Of a stretch of 64,000 nt of DNA, positions 18,290-27,354 are shown in pieces. A program made the position numbers and the translations under genes. Source of the stretch: Candidatus Tectimicrobiota bacterium (GTDB taxonomy: Bacteria > Tectomicrobia > Entotheonellia > Entotheonellales > Entotheonellaceae); the NCBI GenBank assembly GCA_026005175.1, contig BPKO01000014.1:1-64000 (forward strand), read 5' to 3'. The notes under the pieces were generated by a model. It saw only the letters and a list, made by a program, of their open reading frames with translations. It was not told the origin of the DNA and made no database searches. How positions within the stretch are numbered: position 1 is the stretch's first letter; each line of letters begins with the position of its first letter.

Positions 18290-19037
18290 CGCCCACACGT
18301 CGATACAGGTCAGGCTCACGTGGCCCTGCCGTACCACCTGGCTGTCGGTTTCGGCGCGGGGGGTCTTCACAGAGGCGCTCGATCTCGTGCTGGAAGCGGT
18401 CCCCGTAGCGCTTGAAGCAAGAGCCATACGTGGTGTGCCCTAGCCGCGCCGGCACCAGGCGCCAGTTGGGTGCTGCCTGCTCGGGCAAGTTGACGTTCCA
18501 GGTCACTGGGCGGTGCCAGAAGTCGTCGCGGCCCAGGAGGTGATCGAAAACGCGGGCGAGCAGGGTCTGCGTCTGGAGGCGCAGCCGCTCGCGTTCTTCC
18601 GGCGGGAAGCGGCGCTCGCGGCCCCACTGCTGAAAGGTGGCCGGGGAGAGCGACTGCGACAGGGCAATCGCCGGCACCCCGGCCAGGTTGGCCTCGAGAC
18701 AGGCACCCACGGTGCCCGAGGAGAGCACGAAGCCCAGCCCGGCATTGATGCCGATGTTGATCCCCGAAACCACCAGGTCGGGCTTGCGGGGCGTCACGTG
18801 GTGCAGGCCGAGGTTGATGCAGTCGGCCGGCGTGCCGTCCACGCAGTAAGCTTCCACGTCTCCCAGCCGAATGGCTTCCATGTAGAGGTAGCCAAAGCGC
18901 GTAATCGCTTTGCCCGTCCAGCTTTGCTCCTCCATGGGCACGACGATGGTCAGCTGCGCCATAGGCCTCAGCTGGTCGATGAGGAAGTGGAACAGCGGCG
19001 AGGTGTGGCTGTCGTCGTTGGTGAGAAGGACGTGCAT
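18268..19037 (-). CDS. surE: 5'-nucleotidase SurE-like, frameshift near the 3' end
   Basis: The N-terminus carries the SurE metal site (LLTNDDSHTSP, Asp8-Asp9), then CVDGTPADCINLGLHHV, PDLVVSGINIGINAG and SSGTVGACLEANLAGVPAIALS, which define the SurE phosphatase that releases phosphate from nucleoside monophosphates. The frame breaks at a six-G run (18358-18363, plus strand). Shifted by one base, it continues as AETDSQVVRQGHVSLTCID, the expected SurE C-terminus, and stops at 18270-18268. Unshifted, it would run to 18156 through low-complexity sequence antisense to manA. One missing base in the run gives about 256 residues. It ends inside the manA 3' end. Confidence 0.85.
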
Positions 19038-19052
19038 GGGGCCGGCGACTCC

Positions 19053-20267
19053 TCAGGCCTCGGGGGACGCCTCTGGGGTGAGCAGGGCCCCCGAAGCCAG
19101 CAGGCGGGCAATGGCCGCCTCGTCGTAGCCCAGCTCGCGGGCGATCTCCACGCTGTGTTCGCCAAAGCGCGGCGCGTGCCGGCGAATGGTGCCAGGGGAC
19201 TTGGCAAACGTCACCGGCGAGCGCACCAGCACCGTTTCGCCTTCGCTCGGGTGGCGGTGGCGCTCGAAGAGGCCGACGGCCTTAAGGTGAGGGTCTTCCA
19301 TGAGGTCTTCGAGGTTGATGATGGGCATGCAGGGAATCTCGGCAGCGTCGCAGAGGGCCACCCACTCGGCGGTGGTCTTTTGCGGGGTGACGCTGGCTAC
19401 AAAGCCGTAGAGGTCGTCCACGCTGTCGATGCGGGCACGGTAGGTGGCAAAGCGCGGGTCGTCCATGAGCTCGGGCCGGCCCACCGCGGTAAAAAACTTG
19501 CGCCAGTGCGTGTCGCTGTAAGGCAAGATGCACACGTAGCCGTCCTTGGTGGGGAAGGGACGCCGTGCGGCGGTGATCACCCGCTGGTAGCCCATGGTGC
19601 CCACAGGCGGCACGTAGGCGCAGCCGTTGAGGTGTTCAACCAGGAGGAACGAGACCAGGGTTTCGAACATGGGCACTTCCACGAACTGCCCTTCTCCGGT
19701 GCGCAGCTTGTGGACCAGGGCCATGGCCACGGCCTGGCTGAGCATCAGCCCCACCAGCTTGTCGGCCAGCGCCGTGGGCACGTAGCGCGGCGTGCCGTCC
19801 TGGCGGGCAAACAGGCTGGCCAGGCCGGAGGCGGCCTGAATGGCGTCGTCGTATGCCGGCTTGGTCCCGTAAGGGCCCTGCTGGCCGAAGCCGTAAGCGC
19901 CGACGTAAATAATGTCGGGCTTGAGGGCCGCCACTGCGGCGTAGCCAAAGCCCAGGCGCTCGATGGCCTGCGGGCGCATGTTGTGCACGAAGACGTCTGC
20001 CGTACGGATGAGTCGCCGCAGCACTTCCTTGGCCGCTTCTTGCTTTAGATCAAGGGCGAGCGAGCGCTTGTTGCGGTTGACGTTGAGGTAAATGCCGCCC
20101 ATACCGGGGCGGCGCACCGTGCCCATGTTGCGGGCGATGTCGCCGCTGGGGGGCGCTTCGACTTTGATCACGTCGGCCCCCAGATCGCCCAGGAGCTGCG
20201 TGCCGTAGGGGCCAAGCAAAACTGTGGTGACATCAATGATGCGGATCCCGTGCAGTGGACCTGGCAA
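19053..20267 (-). CDS. CoA-transferase family III (CaiB/BaiF)
   Basis: A 404-residue protein. Family landmarks are GIRIIDVTTVLLGPYGTQLLGDLGADVIKVE at the start, [30 protein letters not shown], and YDDAIQAASGLASL. The catalytic Asp expected after the CoA-binding region lies near the ALADKLVGLM segment. It would transfer CoA between carboxylic acids; the substrate is unknown. It lies 15 bases upstream (in transcription) of surE, so they may share an mRNA. A candidate -10 lies 46 bases upstream of the start. Confidence 0.9.
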   Translation of the reverse strand: MPGPLHGIRIIDVTTVLLGPYGTQLLGDLGADVIKVEAPPSGDIARNMGTVRRPGMGGIYLNVNRNKRSLALDLKQEAAKEVLRRLIRTADVFVHNMRPQAIERLGFGYAAVAALKPDIIYVGAYGFGQQGPYGTKPAYDDAIQAASGLASLFARQDGTPRYVPTALADKLVGLMLSQAVAMALVHKLRTGEGQFVEVPMFETLVSFLLVEHLNGCAYVPPVGTMGYQRVITAARRPFPTKDGYVCILPYSDTHWRKFFTAVGRPELMDDPRFATYRARIDSVDDLYGFVASVTPQKTTAEWVALCDAAEIPCMPIINLEDLMEDPHLKAVGLFERHRHPSEGETVLVRSPVTFAKSPGTIRRHAPRFGEHSVEIARELGYDEAAIARLLASGALLTPEASPEA

Positions 20268-20312
20268 GAGAAACCTCCTCGGTGCGGGTGACGGTTCGAA
20301 ATTCGGCAGCAG

Positions 20313-20318
20313 ATTGTA
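20313..20318 (-). promoter_or_regulatory. Candidate -10 element before the CoA-transferase gene
   Basis: TACAAT on the minus strand at 20318-20313, 46 bases before the start. No good -35 is seen at 17 bases, so this is a weak call. Confidence 0.3.
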
Positions 20319-20345
20319 CCATACTGGACGGCAAGCGGCGGGGCA

Positions 20346-21269
20346 CTAGCGGCATGCGGGCAGCACCTCAGTGGCCAGGCGCTCTAGCACCGCCAACGGG
20401 TCGCTGCGGCGCCCCATGGCAAAGAAGAGGGCCAGGTGGTCGACGCCGGCCTGGGCGTAAGCACGGAGGTCTTCGATGAGCTGGGCAGCGCTGCCGTGCA
20501 GGGGCGGCCGCGGCGCCGGCAGGGGGGTATCGGTGAGGCGAAACGTGGCGCGGAGCGAGATATCCATCGTTGCAGGATCACGGCCGTGCCGGCGCATTTC
20601 TTCGTGCAGGCGCTGGCGCAGCGCCGCGATTTCCTCCGGGGAGGCTTCGACGGCGTGCCAGCCCTGGCCAAAGCGCGCCGCGCGGCGCAGCGCCGCCGGG
20701 CTGTGGCCGCCAATGAGCAGCGGGGGGTGAGGTTGCTGCACCGGCTTGGGATAGCAGCCCAGCGGCGGAAAGCGGACAAAACGTCCTTGGTAGCTGGGCT
20801 GCTCTTCGCGCCACAGGGCGATCATCGCTTCCAAGTACTCGTCGCTCAGGGCGCCGCGCTGGGCGTACGGGGCGCCCAGGGCTTCGAGTTCCTCGCGCAT
20901 CCAGCCCACCCCCGTGCCTACCAGCAGCCGCCCGTTGCAGAGGCGATCCAGGGTGGCCAGCATCTTGGCGGTCACCACGGGATGGCGGTGCGGCAAGACC
21001 AGGACCGAAAGGCCGAGCTGCACCCGCTCGGTGCAGGCGGCCACGGTGGCAAGCAGGAGCAGGGGGTCGAGAAAGTCAGTCTGCGGCGGCATGGGGAACC
21101 TGCCCTCGGCGCTGCCCGGGTAGCGCGAGGCGATGTGGTAGGGAATCACCACGTGGTCGCTGACCCAGAGAGAGTCATAGCCCAGCGCTTCGGCCCGCTG
21201 GGCAAAGGCCAGCACCATGGCGCGGGTGCTGTGAGGGCCCATCTGCGGCAAGTGAATGCCCAGTTTCAT
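20346..21269 (-). CDS. LLM-class F420-dependent oxidoreductase
   Basis: A 307-residue luciferase-like monooxygenase-fold enzyme. It begins MKLGIHLPQMGPHSTRAM, and has YDSLWVSDHVVIPY, the central LATLDRLCNGRLLVGTGVGWMREELEALG, and PHPPLLIGGHSPAALRRAARFGQGWH. These match the F420-dependent LLM group. The start at 21269 is preferred over an upstream in-frame ATG because the family begins here, an AGGAAGA ribosome site precedes it, and a promoter-like site is well placed. The substrate is unknown. Confidence 0.88.
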   Translation of the reverse strand: MKLGIHLPQMGPHSTRAMVLAFAQRAEALGYDSLWVSDHVVIPYHIASRYPGSAEGRFPMPPQTDFLDPLLLLATVAACTERVQLGLSVLVLPHRHPVVTAKMLATLDRLCNGRLLVGTGVGWMREELEALGAPYAQRGALSDEYLEAMIALWREEQPSYQGRFVRFPPLGCYPKPVQQPHPPLLIGGHSPAALRRAARFGQGWHAVEASPEEIAALRQRLHEEMRRHGRDPATMDISLRATFRLTDTPLPAPRPPLHGSAAQLIEDLRAYAQAGVDHLALFFAMGRRSDPLAVLERLATEVLPACR

Positions 21270-21307
21270 CGTCTTCCTCCTTGCGCGGCGAACCGGTGCC
21301 TGGCCCT

Positions 21308-21336
21308 GTTGTAACACAGGCGGGACGTCAGGACAA
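21308..21336 (-). promoter_or_regulatory. Putative promoter of the LLM oxidoreductase gene
   Basis: On the minus strand TTGTCC (21336-21331) and TACAAC (21313-21308) are 17 bases apart; the -10 is 39 bases before the start at 21269. The pair is nearly identical to the alaS promoter candidate. Confidence 0.55.
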
Positions 21337-21365
21337 ACCGCGCGGGCGTCAGCCCTGGCCGGGCG

Positions 21366-22652
21366 CTACCACAGTTCAGGAGCCGGCAGCGCCCTGGCCG
21401 TCGACGCCGCACACACGACGAGGCGCTGCCCGGGGTGGATGATCGGGTTGGCGCCTTCGAGGCGGTTGAGCTCCTTGAGGGCCGCCACGCTGAGCCCGTA
21501 GCGGCGGGCAATCGCCAGCAGGGTGTCGCCGGCCACCACCGTGTACGTGCAGCCCTCTGCCAGGACCAGGCGCGCGCAGCAGGCGTCTGGCGTGGGGGGC
21601 GCGGCGAGCCGGATTTCCAGCTGGGGATGGTGCTGCACGCTGGCTGCCGGGATGCGGATGGGCACGTCGGCCGGCACGGGCTCTTTGAGGACGTGGGGGT
21701 TGAGGCGCTGCAAAGTGGCAAGCGGGACGCGGACCTGACGCGCCACGGCGGCCAGCGTGACCGGGTGCGGAAAGGTCATCTCTGCATAGGCCGGAGAGAG
21801 CGGAGGGGCATTGACGTCAAGCTGCAAGGTGTCGGCATGGGCCATGGCCACCCAGAGGGCCACCATCTTGACCAAGTACTTGCGGGTCTGCAAGGGGAGA
21901 AACCGCTTGCGGTAGAGGTGCCAGATGTTGCGGGTGCGCGCCCGCATGATGGCCTTGGTGAGGTTGTTCTCCCCGAAGTTGTATGCGGCCAGTACGTGCA
22001 GGGGCGAGGCGGCGCCGAAGATGTTTTGCAGCTCGCGCAGGTACTGCGCTGCGGCGTCGGTGGCCCGCAGAGGATCGAGGCGTTCGTCGACGCGGTCAGA
22101 GACCAGCAGGCCGTAAGCGCGGGCCGTGTCGGGCATGAGCTGCCAGAGCCCGGCAGCCCCGCTGCGCGGATGGGTGGCATCCGCTTGAAAGGCGCTTTCG
22201 GCCAGGGGAATATAGGCGTAGTAACGCGGCAGGCGGTACTGGCGCAGCATGTTGCGCACCAGCGGCAAGTAAGGCGCGGCCCGCTGCAGCATGGCCAAAA
22301 AGTCGCTGCGGTGAACGGCCGTGTAGGTATGAAGGGAAGCGGCAACTTGATGACGGAAGAAGGGAGGAACCGAGGCCGGGTCGAGGTCATAGCGGGGCAG
22401 CGCGGCGTCCACCAAGGCGACGTACGCCTCTGGCCCCGCCTCCGGCGGTGGCGCCGGGAGTGGTGCCGGCGGCTGCCCGGCCACGCGGGCCAGCGACACG
22501 GCCGGCCCTGGATGCCAAGGGGCCAACTGCAGCGCCAGTGCCCACCACTGAAGCAAAGCAAGCAGGGGAAGGAGGGCAAGCAGCGGCCAAAGGCGCCAGA
22601 GACGCCTTCGCACGGCAGCATGCCCTCTCTGCCTAGAGGCGTGACCTTCCAT
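21366..22652 (-). CDS. Lytic transglycosylase with LysM domain (MltD-like)
   Basis: A 428-residue envelope protein. A basic N-terminus is followed by one membrane helix (LWPLLALLPLLALLQWWALAL), then a Pro/Ala-rich linker. The SLT domain has the catalytic Glu in IPLAESAFQADATHPRSGAAGLWQLMPDTARAYGL and the later AAYNFGENNLTKA. The C-terminus holds one clear LysM repeat (CTYTVVAGDTLLAIARRYGLSVAAL...) that binds peptidoglycan, with a degenerate LysM-like segment before it. It cleaves peptidoglycan in the periplasm. The ATG at 22652 follows GCGGAGGATGG. The 289-base gap to the next gene upstream holds an imperfect GC hairpin near 22818-22843 but no clear promoter. Confidence 0.88.
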   Translation of the reverse strand: MEGHASRQRGHAAVRRRLWRLWPLLALLPLLALLQWWALALQLAPWHPGPAVSLARVAGQPPAPLPAPPPEAGPEAYVALVDAALPRYDLDPASVPPFFRHQVAASLHTYTAVHRSDFLAMLQRAAPYLPLVRNMLRQYRLPRYYAYIPLAESAFQADATHPRSGAAGLWQLMPDTARAYGLLVSDRVDERLDPLRATDAAAQYLRELQNIFGAASPLHVLAAYNFGENNLTKAIMRARTRNIWHLYRKRFLPLQTRKYLVKMVALWVAMAHADTLQLDVNAPPLSPAYAEMTFPHPVTLAAVARQVRVPLATLQRLNPHVLKEPVPADVPIRIPAASVQHHPQLEIRLAAPPTPDACCARLVLAEGCTYTVVAGDTLLAIARRYGLSVAALKELNRLEGANPIIHPGQRLVVCAASTARALPAPELW

Positions 22653-22941
22653 CGCCCATCCTCCGCCACGGCAACCGCAGTCGGCGCGCCCCGCTGCACC
22701 TTCTGCCTGCCACCCCAGGAGCCATCCTCCCTTTCTCAGCGTTCTCTTTTGTCTCAAAGAGAGATTACGTAAGAATCACCTTGGCTTTTCTTTCTCGGTC
22801 ACCACAAATACAAGCCAGCGGTTGCGGTACTGCGCCGCACCGCCTTCTGCCCCAAGGGCAAACTTCACCCCTCAAAGGAGTTGTATTCATTGGCAGATAC
22901 GGGTGTGATCGATGCCAGGTTACGACACGCCGCCGCGGCTG

Positions 22942-23847
22942 TCAAGCAAAAAATGCTTCCACCGTGGCGGGCGGCAAGTGGGCCGCCAGGGTGGCGATGA
23001 CCTGTTCCAGGGTACGGCTGCGGTCCAGGGTTTCTGGCGTTTCTTCGGCCAGGGGGGTGGTGCTGACGAAGCGGTAGACCTCGGCAGCCCCCTGGTGCAG
23101 GAGGGGGGTGAGCCCCACCTCGGCAAAAGTGTGGGCGATTTCTTCCATCTCGCCGACCCAGCGGCGCGCTTTTGTGGGCATGGGCGGGATCTGGCGCTGC
23201 ATGGCCCGGTAGCGCTCGGCCTGGCTGAGGGCGAATTCGTCCACCAGGGCTTCGTAGAGGCCCATCGCTTGGGCGGCCACCAGCAGGGCGGTGGCCAAGG
23301 CGGTAAAGCCCTTGGTGAGCGCCGCGTAGCACATCTTGAGCGCCGAAGCCTGGCCGATTTCTTCCCCCACCACCCGCACGTCGAGCCCGTACTGCCCCAG
23401 GGCGACCATGGCTTCGACGTCCGGCCCGGAGGCGTAAAACCGCGTCGTGCCGGCCTGGCGCGGGGGTGGGCCGATGATCGAGGCATCCACAAAGCGGCTG
23501 CCGGTGGCGGTGAGGCAGGTGGCAATCTCACGCACGGTGCGCGGCGACACAGCGTTGCAGTCCACATAGACCAGGGTGCGCCCTGTGACTTGCAGCGCCC
23601 GGGCCACCCGCTCGGCCACCGCACGGGCGGCAGCCGGCACAACGATGCTTAAGATGATCTCGGTGGTGCGTACCAGCTCTTCCTCGCTTGCCACTTCTTC
23701 GATCTGGGCGCGGCGTGCCAGCTGGCGGGTGCGCTCGCTGCGCCCGGCCAGGCAAGTGCGCACGCGCACGCCGTGGGCCTGGAGCACCTGGGCCACCACG
23801 TGCCCCATGTCGCCGGGGCTGAGCAGCCCCACGATGGGCGCGGCCAT
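22942..23847 (-). CDS. NAD(P)-dependent dehydrogenase with DUF1932 domain
   Basis: A 301-residue protein related to 3-hydroxyisobutyrate and 6-phosphogluconate dehydrogenases. The N-terminal Rossmann domain has the nucleotide-binding IVGLLSPGDMGHVVAQVLQ. It continues with YVDCNAVSPRTVREI and FVDASIIGPPP, and the C-terminal helical domain carries GQASALKMCYAALTKGFTALATALL, where Lys is the likely catalytic residue. A GGGAGGA ribosome site precedes the ATG. The substrate is unknown. It follows sodB on the same strand after a strong hairpin. Confidence 0.85.
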   Translation of the reverse strand: MAAPIVGLLSPGDMGHVVAQVLQAHGVRVRTCLAGRSERTRQLARRAQIEEVASEEELVRTTEIILSIVVPAAARAVAERVARALQVTGRTLVYVDCNAVSPRTVREIATCLTATGSRFVDASIIGPPPRQAGTTRFYASGPDVEAMVALGQYGLDVRVVGEEIGQASALKMCYAALTKGFTALATALLVAAQAMGLYEALVDEFALSQAERYRAMQRQIPPMPTKARRWVGEMEEIAHTFAEVGLTPLLHQGAAEVYRFVSTTPLAEETPETLDRSRTLEQVIATLAAHLPPATVEAFFA

Positions 23848-23870
23848 ACTGTGTCCTCCCGTGTGGTGCG

Positions 23871-23896
23871 GGCAGAGGGCAGCAGTGCCCTCTGCC
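23871..23896 (-). terminator. Perfect hairpin after sodB, possible terminator
   Basis: An 11-base perfect inverted repeat, GGCAGAGGGCA (23871-23881) and TGCCCTCTGCC (23886-23896), encloses a 4-base loop. It sits between the sodB stop and the start of the next gene on the same strand. No T-run follows on the minus strand, so termination strength is uncertain. Confidence 0.5.
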
Positions 23897-23909
23897 TGGC
23901 CTCGGCACG

Positions 23910-24491
23910 CTAGCTGCGCAGGTTCTTCGCCACAAAGTCCCAGTTCACGAGGTTCCAGAAGGCCCGCACGTAGTCTGGTCTGGCGTTGCGGTAGTCGATG
24001 TAGTAAGCGTGCTCCCAGACGTCAAGGGTCAACAGCGGCGTCTTGCCGTCGCGCAGCGGGTTGCCGGCGTTGGCGAGGTTTTCGATGGTGATGCGGCCGT
24101 CTTTGTCCTTGGCCAGCCAAGTCCAGCCTGAGCCAAAGAGGCTAATCGCCGCATTGGTAAAAGCCTCCTTGAAGGCCTCAAAGCTGCTGAAGGCCTGGTT
24201 GATAGCGGCCGCCACGTCTCCAGAGGGCACCCCGCCGCCACGCGGTGACATGCAGTGCCAGTAGAAGGTGTGGTTCCAGACCTGGGCGGCGTTGTTGAAG
24301 AGGGCGCCGTCGGCGGTGCGGATGAGCTCTTCGAGGGATTTGTTCGCTTCTGGCTTGCCTTCGGTCAAGCGATTGAGGTTGTTGACGTAAGCCTGGTGAT
24401 GCTTGCCGTAGTGGTACTCGATGGTCTCTGCCGAAATATGGGGCTGCAGGGCATCCTTGGGATAGGGGAGCTCGGGCAGCGTAAACGCCAT
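23910..24491 (-). CDS. sodB: Superoxide dismutase, Fe/Mn family
   Basis: A 193-residue enzyme that dismutates superoxide. Metal ligands are His in ISAETIEYHYGKHHQAYV, His in NNAAQVWNHTFYW, and Asp and His in LTLDVWEHAYYIDYRN. The pattern MAFTLPELPYPKDALQPHIS and FGSGWTWLA favour the Fe type, but Fe and Mn use cannot be separated with certainty. No signal peptide, so it is cytoplasmic. The start at 24491 is chosen because the family begins there and GGAGG precedes it. Confidence 0.95.
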   Translation of the reverse strand: MAFTLPELPYPKDALQPHISAETIEYHYGKHHQAYVNNLNRLTEGKPEANKSLEELIRTADGALFNNAAQVWNHTFYWHCMSPRGGGVPSGDVAAAINQAFSSFEAFKEAFTNAAISLFGSGWTWLAKDKDGRITIENLANAGNPLRDGKTPLLTLDVWEHAYYIDYRNARPDYVRAFWNLVNWDFVAKNLRS

Positions 24492-24594
24492 CGCTTGAGC
24501 CTCCATCGTTGCATAAATGTTATCGCTGGGGAAGCGCGCCCGGCGGGCACCTTCCCGTCCCTTACACGGCGTCTCTTCCGGATAGCTAGGATCT

Positions 24595-24623
24595 AGAATG
24601 GCAGAGGCCGCGGCGGTTGTCAA
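24595..24623 (-). promoter_or_regulatory. Candidate promoter of sodB
   Basis: A perfect TTGACA (24623-24618) lies 17 bases from CATTCT (24600-24595) on the minus strand. The -10 is poor and about 100 bases before sodB. Confidence 0.3.
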
Positions 24624-24651
24624 TTGCCAACGGCCTTGGCTCGCCAGCCGC

Positions 24652-24680
24652 TTGGGTGCAGCGCGCCGGCATGGTAAGAT
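24652..24680 (+). promoter_or_regulatory. Putative promoter of the gamma-glutamyltransferase-like gene
   Basis: TTGGGT at 24652-24657 and TAAGAT at 24675-24680, 17 bases apart, lie 42 bases before the ATG at 24722. It is divergent from the sodB candidate. Confidence 0.45.
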
Positions 24681-24721
24681 CCCGGGGCGGTGAGCTGACC
24701 CCAGAGAAAAGGAGCGGCGGC

Positions 24722-26461
24722 ATGGAAGAGAAGCCCATTGCCGGAGCCTATCGCCCGGCGATCATGGGAATGCACGGCATGGTCTCCTCAGGACACTACC
24801 TGGCGTCGCTGGCAGCGCAGCGCGTCCTTGCCCGCGGAGGCAACGCCATAGACGCCGGGGTGGCCGCCGGGCTGTGCCTAGGCGTGGTACACACCGACAT
24901 GGTGAACTTTGCCGGCGTGGCCCCCATCATGCTTTACCTGGCGGCCGAAGGGCGCGTGGTGACCATCAGCGGCTTGGGGCGCTGGCCGCGTGCCGCCAGC
25001 GTGGCCTTCTTCCAGGAGCACTGCGGCGGCCGCATTCCCCTGGGCGTGCTGCGCTGCGTTACCCCGGCGGCGCCCGATGCCTGGCTTACGGCGCTGGAGC
25101 GCTACGGCACCCTGTCCCTGGCCGAGGTGATGGCGGAAGCGGTGGCGCTTGCCGAAGAGGGCTTCCCCATGCACCCGTTTATGGCCGCCAACTTGCGCGA
25201 GCACGCCGCGCAGCTGGCGCAGTGGCCCAGCAGCGCCGCGGTGTTTCTCCCTGGCGGACGCCCTCCGGCGCCGGGCGAGCGGTTTGTGCAGCGTGACCTG
25301 GCGCGCACCCTGCGGCGCCTGCTGGAAGCCGAGGCGCGCGCCAGCGGCCAGGGGCGCGAAGCCGGCATCCAGGCGGCGCGCGACGCCTTCTACCGCGGTG
25401 AGGTGGCGCGGGACATCGCGGCCTTTTTTCGGGCCGAAGGCGGCCTGCTTACGGAAGACGACTTGGCGGCGTTTCGCGTGCAGCTCGAAGAGCCGGTGCG
25501 GGTGGCGTTCCGCGACTACGAAATATATACCTGTGGCCCTTGGTGCCAGGGGCCGGTATTGGCGCAGGCCCTGGCGCTGCTGGCCAACGAGGACTTGGAG
25601 GGACTGGGTCACAACTCCCCGGCGTACATCCACCTGCTCACCGAGGCCCTGAAGCTGGCCTTTGCCGATCGCGAAGCCTACTACGGCGATCCGGAGTTCG
25701 TGGCGGTGCCGATGGCAGGCTTGCTCTCTCCGGAGTACGTGGCGGCACGCCGCCGTCTCATCCGCATGGAGCGCGCCTGGGACGGCATGCCGCCGGCGGG
25801 CGACCCCTGGCGGGGGGAGGCGTGGGCACCGTCGCCCGCTGGCGCGCCGGTGGCTGCGGCCCCGGCCGCCGAGGCCCTCGACACCAGCTACGTGTGCGTC
25901 GTCGACCGCGCCGGCAATGTCTTTTCTGCTACCCCAAGCGACACCTGCATGGGGGCGCCGGTGGTGCCGGGCACGGGACTGGTGGTGTCAACGCGCGGCT
26001 CGCAGTCCTGGGCAGTGCCCGGCCACCCCAGCGCCGTGGCGCCCTGGAAGCGGCCCCGCCTGACGCCCTGCCCAGCGATTGTCTTCAAGCGCGGCAAGCC
26101 CTTCATGCCCCTGGGCACGCCGGGCGGCGACGTGCAGTGCCAGGCCATGCTGCAGGTCTTCCTCAACCTCGCCGTCTTTGGCATGGACCCGCAGCAGGCC
26201 GTAGAAGCGCCGCGCTTTGCCACGTTTAGCTTTCCGGGCTCCTTTGAACCCCACCCTTACCTGCCCAACGAGCTGCGCCTGGAGCGCCGCCTGGCCCAGC
26301 GCGTGGGCGAAGCCCTGGCAGCCAAAGGCCACAAGGTGGTGCCGTGGCCCGACTGGACGTGGCGGGCCGGCGGGGTCTGCACCATCACCATCGATGCGGC
26401 CAGCGGGGTGCTGACGGCCGGGGCCGACCCGCGCCGCATGAGTTACGCCATCGGCTGGTAA
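24722..26461 (+). CDS. Gamma-glutamyltransferase family protein
   Basis: A 579-residue Ntn-hydrolase proenzyme. The N-terminal subunit has VSSGHYLASLAAQRVLARGGNAIDAGVAAGLCLGV and later PAYIHLLTEALKLAFADREAYYGDP. The expected autocleavage site is before Thr388 in LDTSYVCVVDRAGN, where the new N-terminal Thr is the nucleophile. The second subunit contains PRLTPCPAIVFKRGKPFMPLGTPGGD and the final CTITIDAASGVLTAGADPR. No signal peptide is seen, so it is probably cytoplasmic, unlike classic GGT. The start at 24722 follows AAAAGGAG. Such proteins may act as amidohydrolases or cephalosporin-acylase-like enzymes rather than on glutathione. Confidence 0.87.
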   Translation: MEEKPIAGAYRPAIMGMHGMVSSGHYLASLAAQRVLARGGNAIDAGVAAGLCLGVVHTDMVNFAGVAPIMLYLAAEGRVVTISGLGRWPRAASVAFFQEHCGGRIPLGVLRCVTPAAPDAWLTALERYGTLSLAEVMAEAVALAEEGFPMHPFMAANLREHAAQLAQWPSSAAVFLPGGRPPAPGERFVQRDLARTLRRLLEAEARASGQGREAGIQAARDAFYRGEVARDIAAFFRAEGGLLTEDDLAAFRVQLEEPVRVAFRDYEIYTCGPWCQGPVLAQALALLANEDLEGLGHNSPAYIHLLTEALKLAFADREAYYGDPEFVAVPMAGLLSPEYVAARRRLIRMERAWDGMPPAGDPWRGEAWAPSPAGAPVAAAPAAEALDTSYVCVVDRAGNVFSATPSDTCMGAPVVPGTGLVVSTRGSQSWAVPGHPSAVAPWKRPRLTPCPAIVFKRGKPFMPLGTPGGDVQCQAMLQVFLNLAVFGMDPQQAVEAPRFATFSFPGSFEPHPYLPNELRLERRLAQRVGEALAAKGHKVVPWPDWTWRAGGVCTITIDAASGVLTAGADPRRMSYAIGW

Positions 26462-26476
26462 AAGACCGGCATGGCC

Positions 26477-27244
26477 TCAGACCGCGGTGCGCCCGCCATC
26501 GACAGGAAAAATCGCCCCGGTGACCCAGGCGGACTCGTCCGAAGCCAGGTAGACGGCCAGGCCCACCACGTCCTGCGCCGTGCCCAGGCGGCCCAGGGGA
26601 TGCTGGGCGACGATTTGCTGGTAGCGGGCGGGGTCTTGCAACAAGGCAGCGGTCATCGGCGTTTCCAGGGTGCTGGGGCAGATGGCGTTGACGCGCACGT
26701 TGTGGCGGGCATAAGTGGCGGCCATGGCGCGCGTCAGGGCCACCACGCCGCCTTTGCTGGCGTGGTAGGCGTGCCCGGCGTTAGGGCTGCCGATGAGCCC
26801 GGCGACCGAGGCGACGTTGATCACCGAGCCGCCGCCCGCCTGAATGAGGAGCGGAATGGCGTGCTTGGCGCAGAGAAAAACGCCTTTGAGGTTGACGTCG
26901 AGGATGCGGTTCCAGCCCTCGACGCTGAGCTGGGTGACCTCGCCGTCGAGCCCCTGCCCGATGATGCCGGCGTTGTTGTAAAGCACGTGCAGGGCCCCGT
27001 ACTGCCGCAAGGCAGCCGCCACCAGGGCCTGCACGCTGGCTTCAGAAGCCACGTCGGCAGGGACGAAGCAGGCCTCACCGCCGCTTTCCCGCACCAGGTG
27101 CAGGGTCTGGTTGCCCCCCTCGGCGTCGATGTCGCTGATGACCACCCGGGCGCCTTCTTGGGCGAAGCGGATGGCCACGGCGCGCCCCTGGCCGCTGGCC
27201 CCGCCGGTGATCAGTGCCACTTTGCCACGCAGTCTGTCCGCCAT
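26477..27244 (-). CDS. SDR-family NAD(P)-dependent oxidoreductase
   Basis: A 255-residue classical short-chain dehydrogenase. It has the cofactor motif ALITGGASGQGRAVA (GxxxGxG-like), an acidic residue after the second strand (ISDIDAEG) favouring NAD, the NNAG motif, and the catalytic Ser in NVASVAG and Tyr-x3-Lys in YHASKGG. It ends with VTGAIFPVDGGRTAV. The substrate is unknown. It ends 15 bases from the convergent GGT-like gene. Confidence 0.9.
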   Translation of the reverse strand: MADRLRGKVALITGGASGQGRAVAIRFAQEGARVVISDIDAEGGNQTLHLVRESGGEACFVPADVASEASVQALVAAALRQYGALHVLYNNAGIIGQGLDGEVTQLSVEGWNRILDVNLKGVFLCAKHAIPLLIQAGGGSVINVASVAGLIGSPNAGHAYHASKGGVVALTRAMAATYARHNVRVNAICPSTLETPMTAALLQDPARYQQIVAQHPLGRLGTAQDVVGLAVYLASDESAWVTGAIFPVDGGRTAV

Positions 27245-27354
27245 GGTGCCCTCTCATCGCTTGCAGGTTGTCCAGAGGTCTTGGTGTGGCCTCGACCCTA
27301 CGCCAGCCCCGCAGCGCTGTCAAGGCCTCTCCCAGGCCGTGCCGGAGCCCGGCC

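Noticed and set aside
18513-20048. Plus-strand open frame of 511 codons
   Set aside because: It is antisense to surE and the CoA-transferase; composition is that of a shadow frame.
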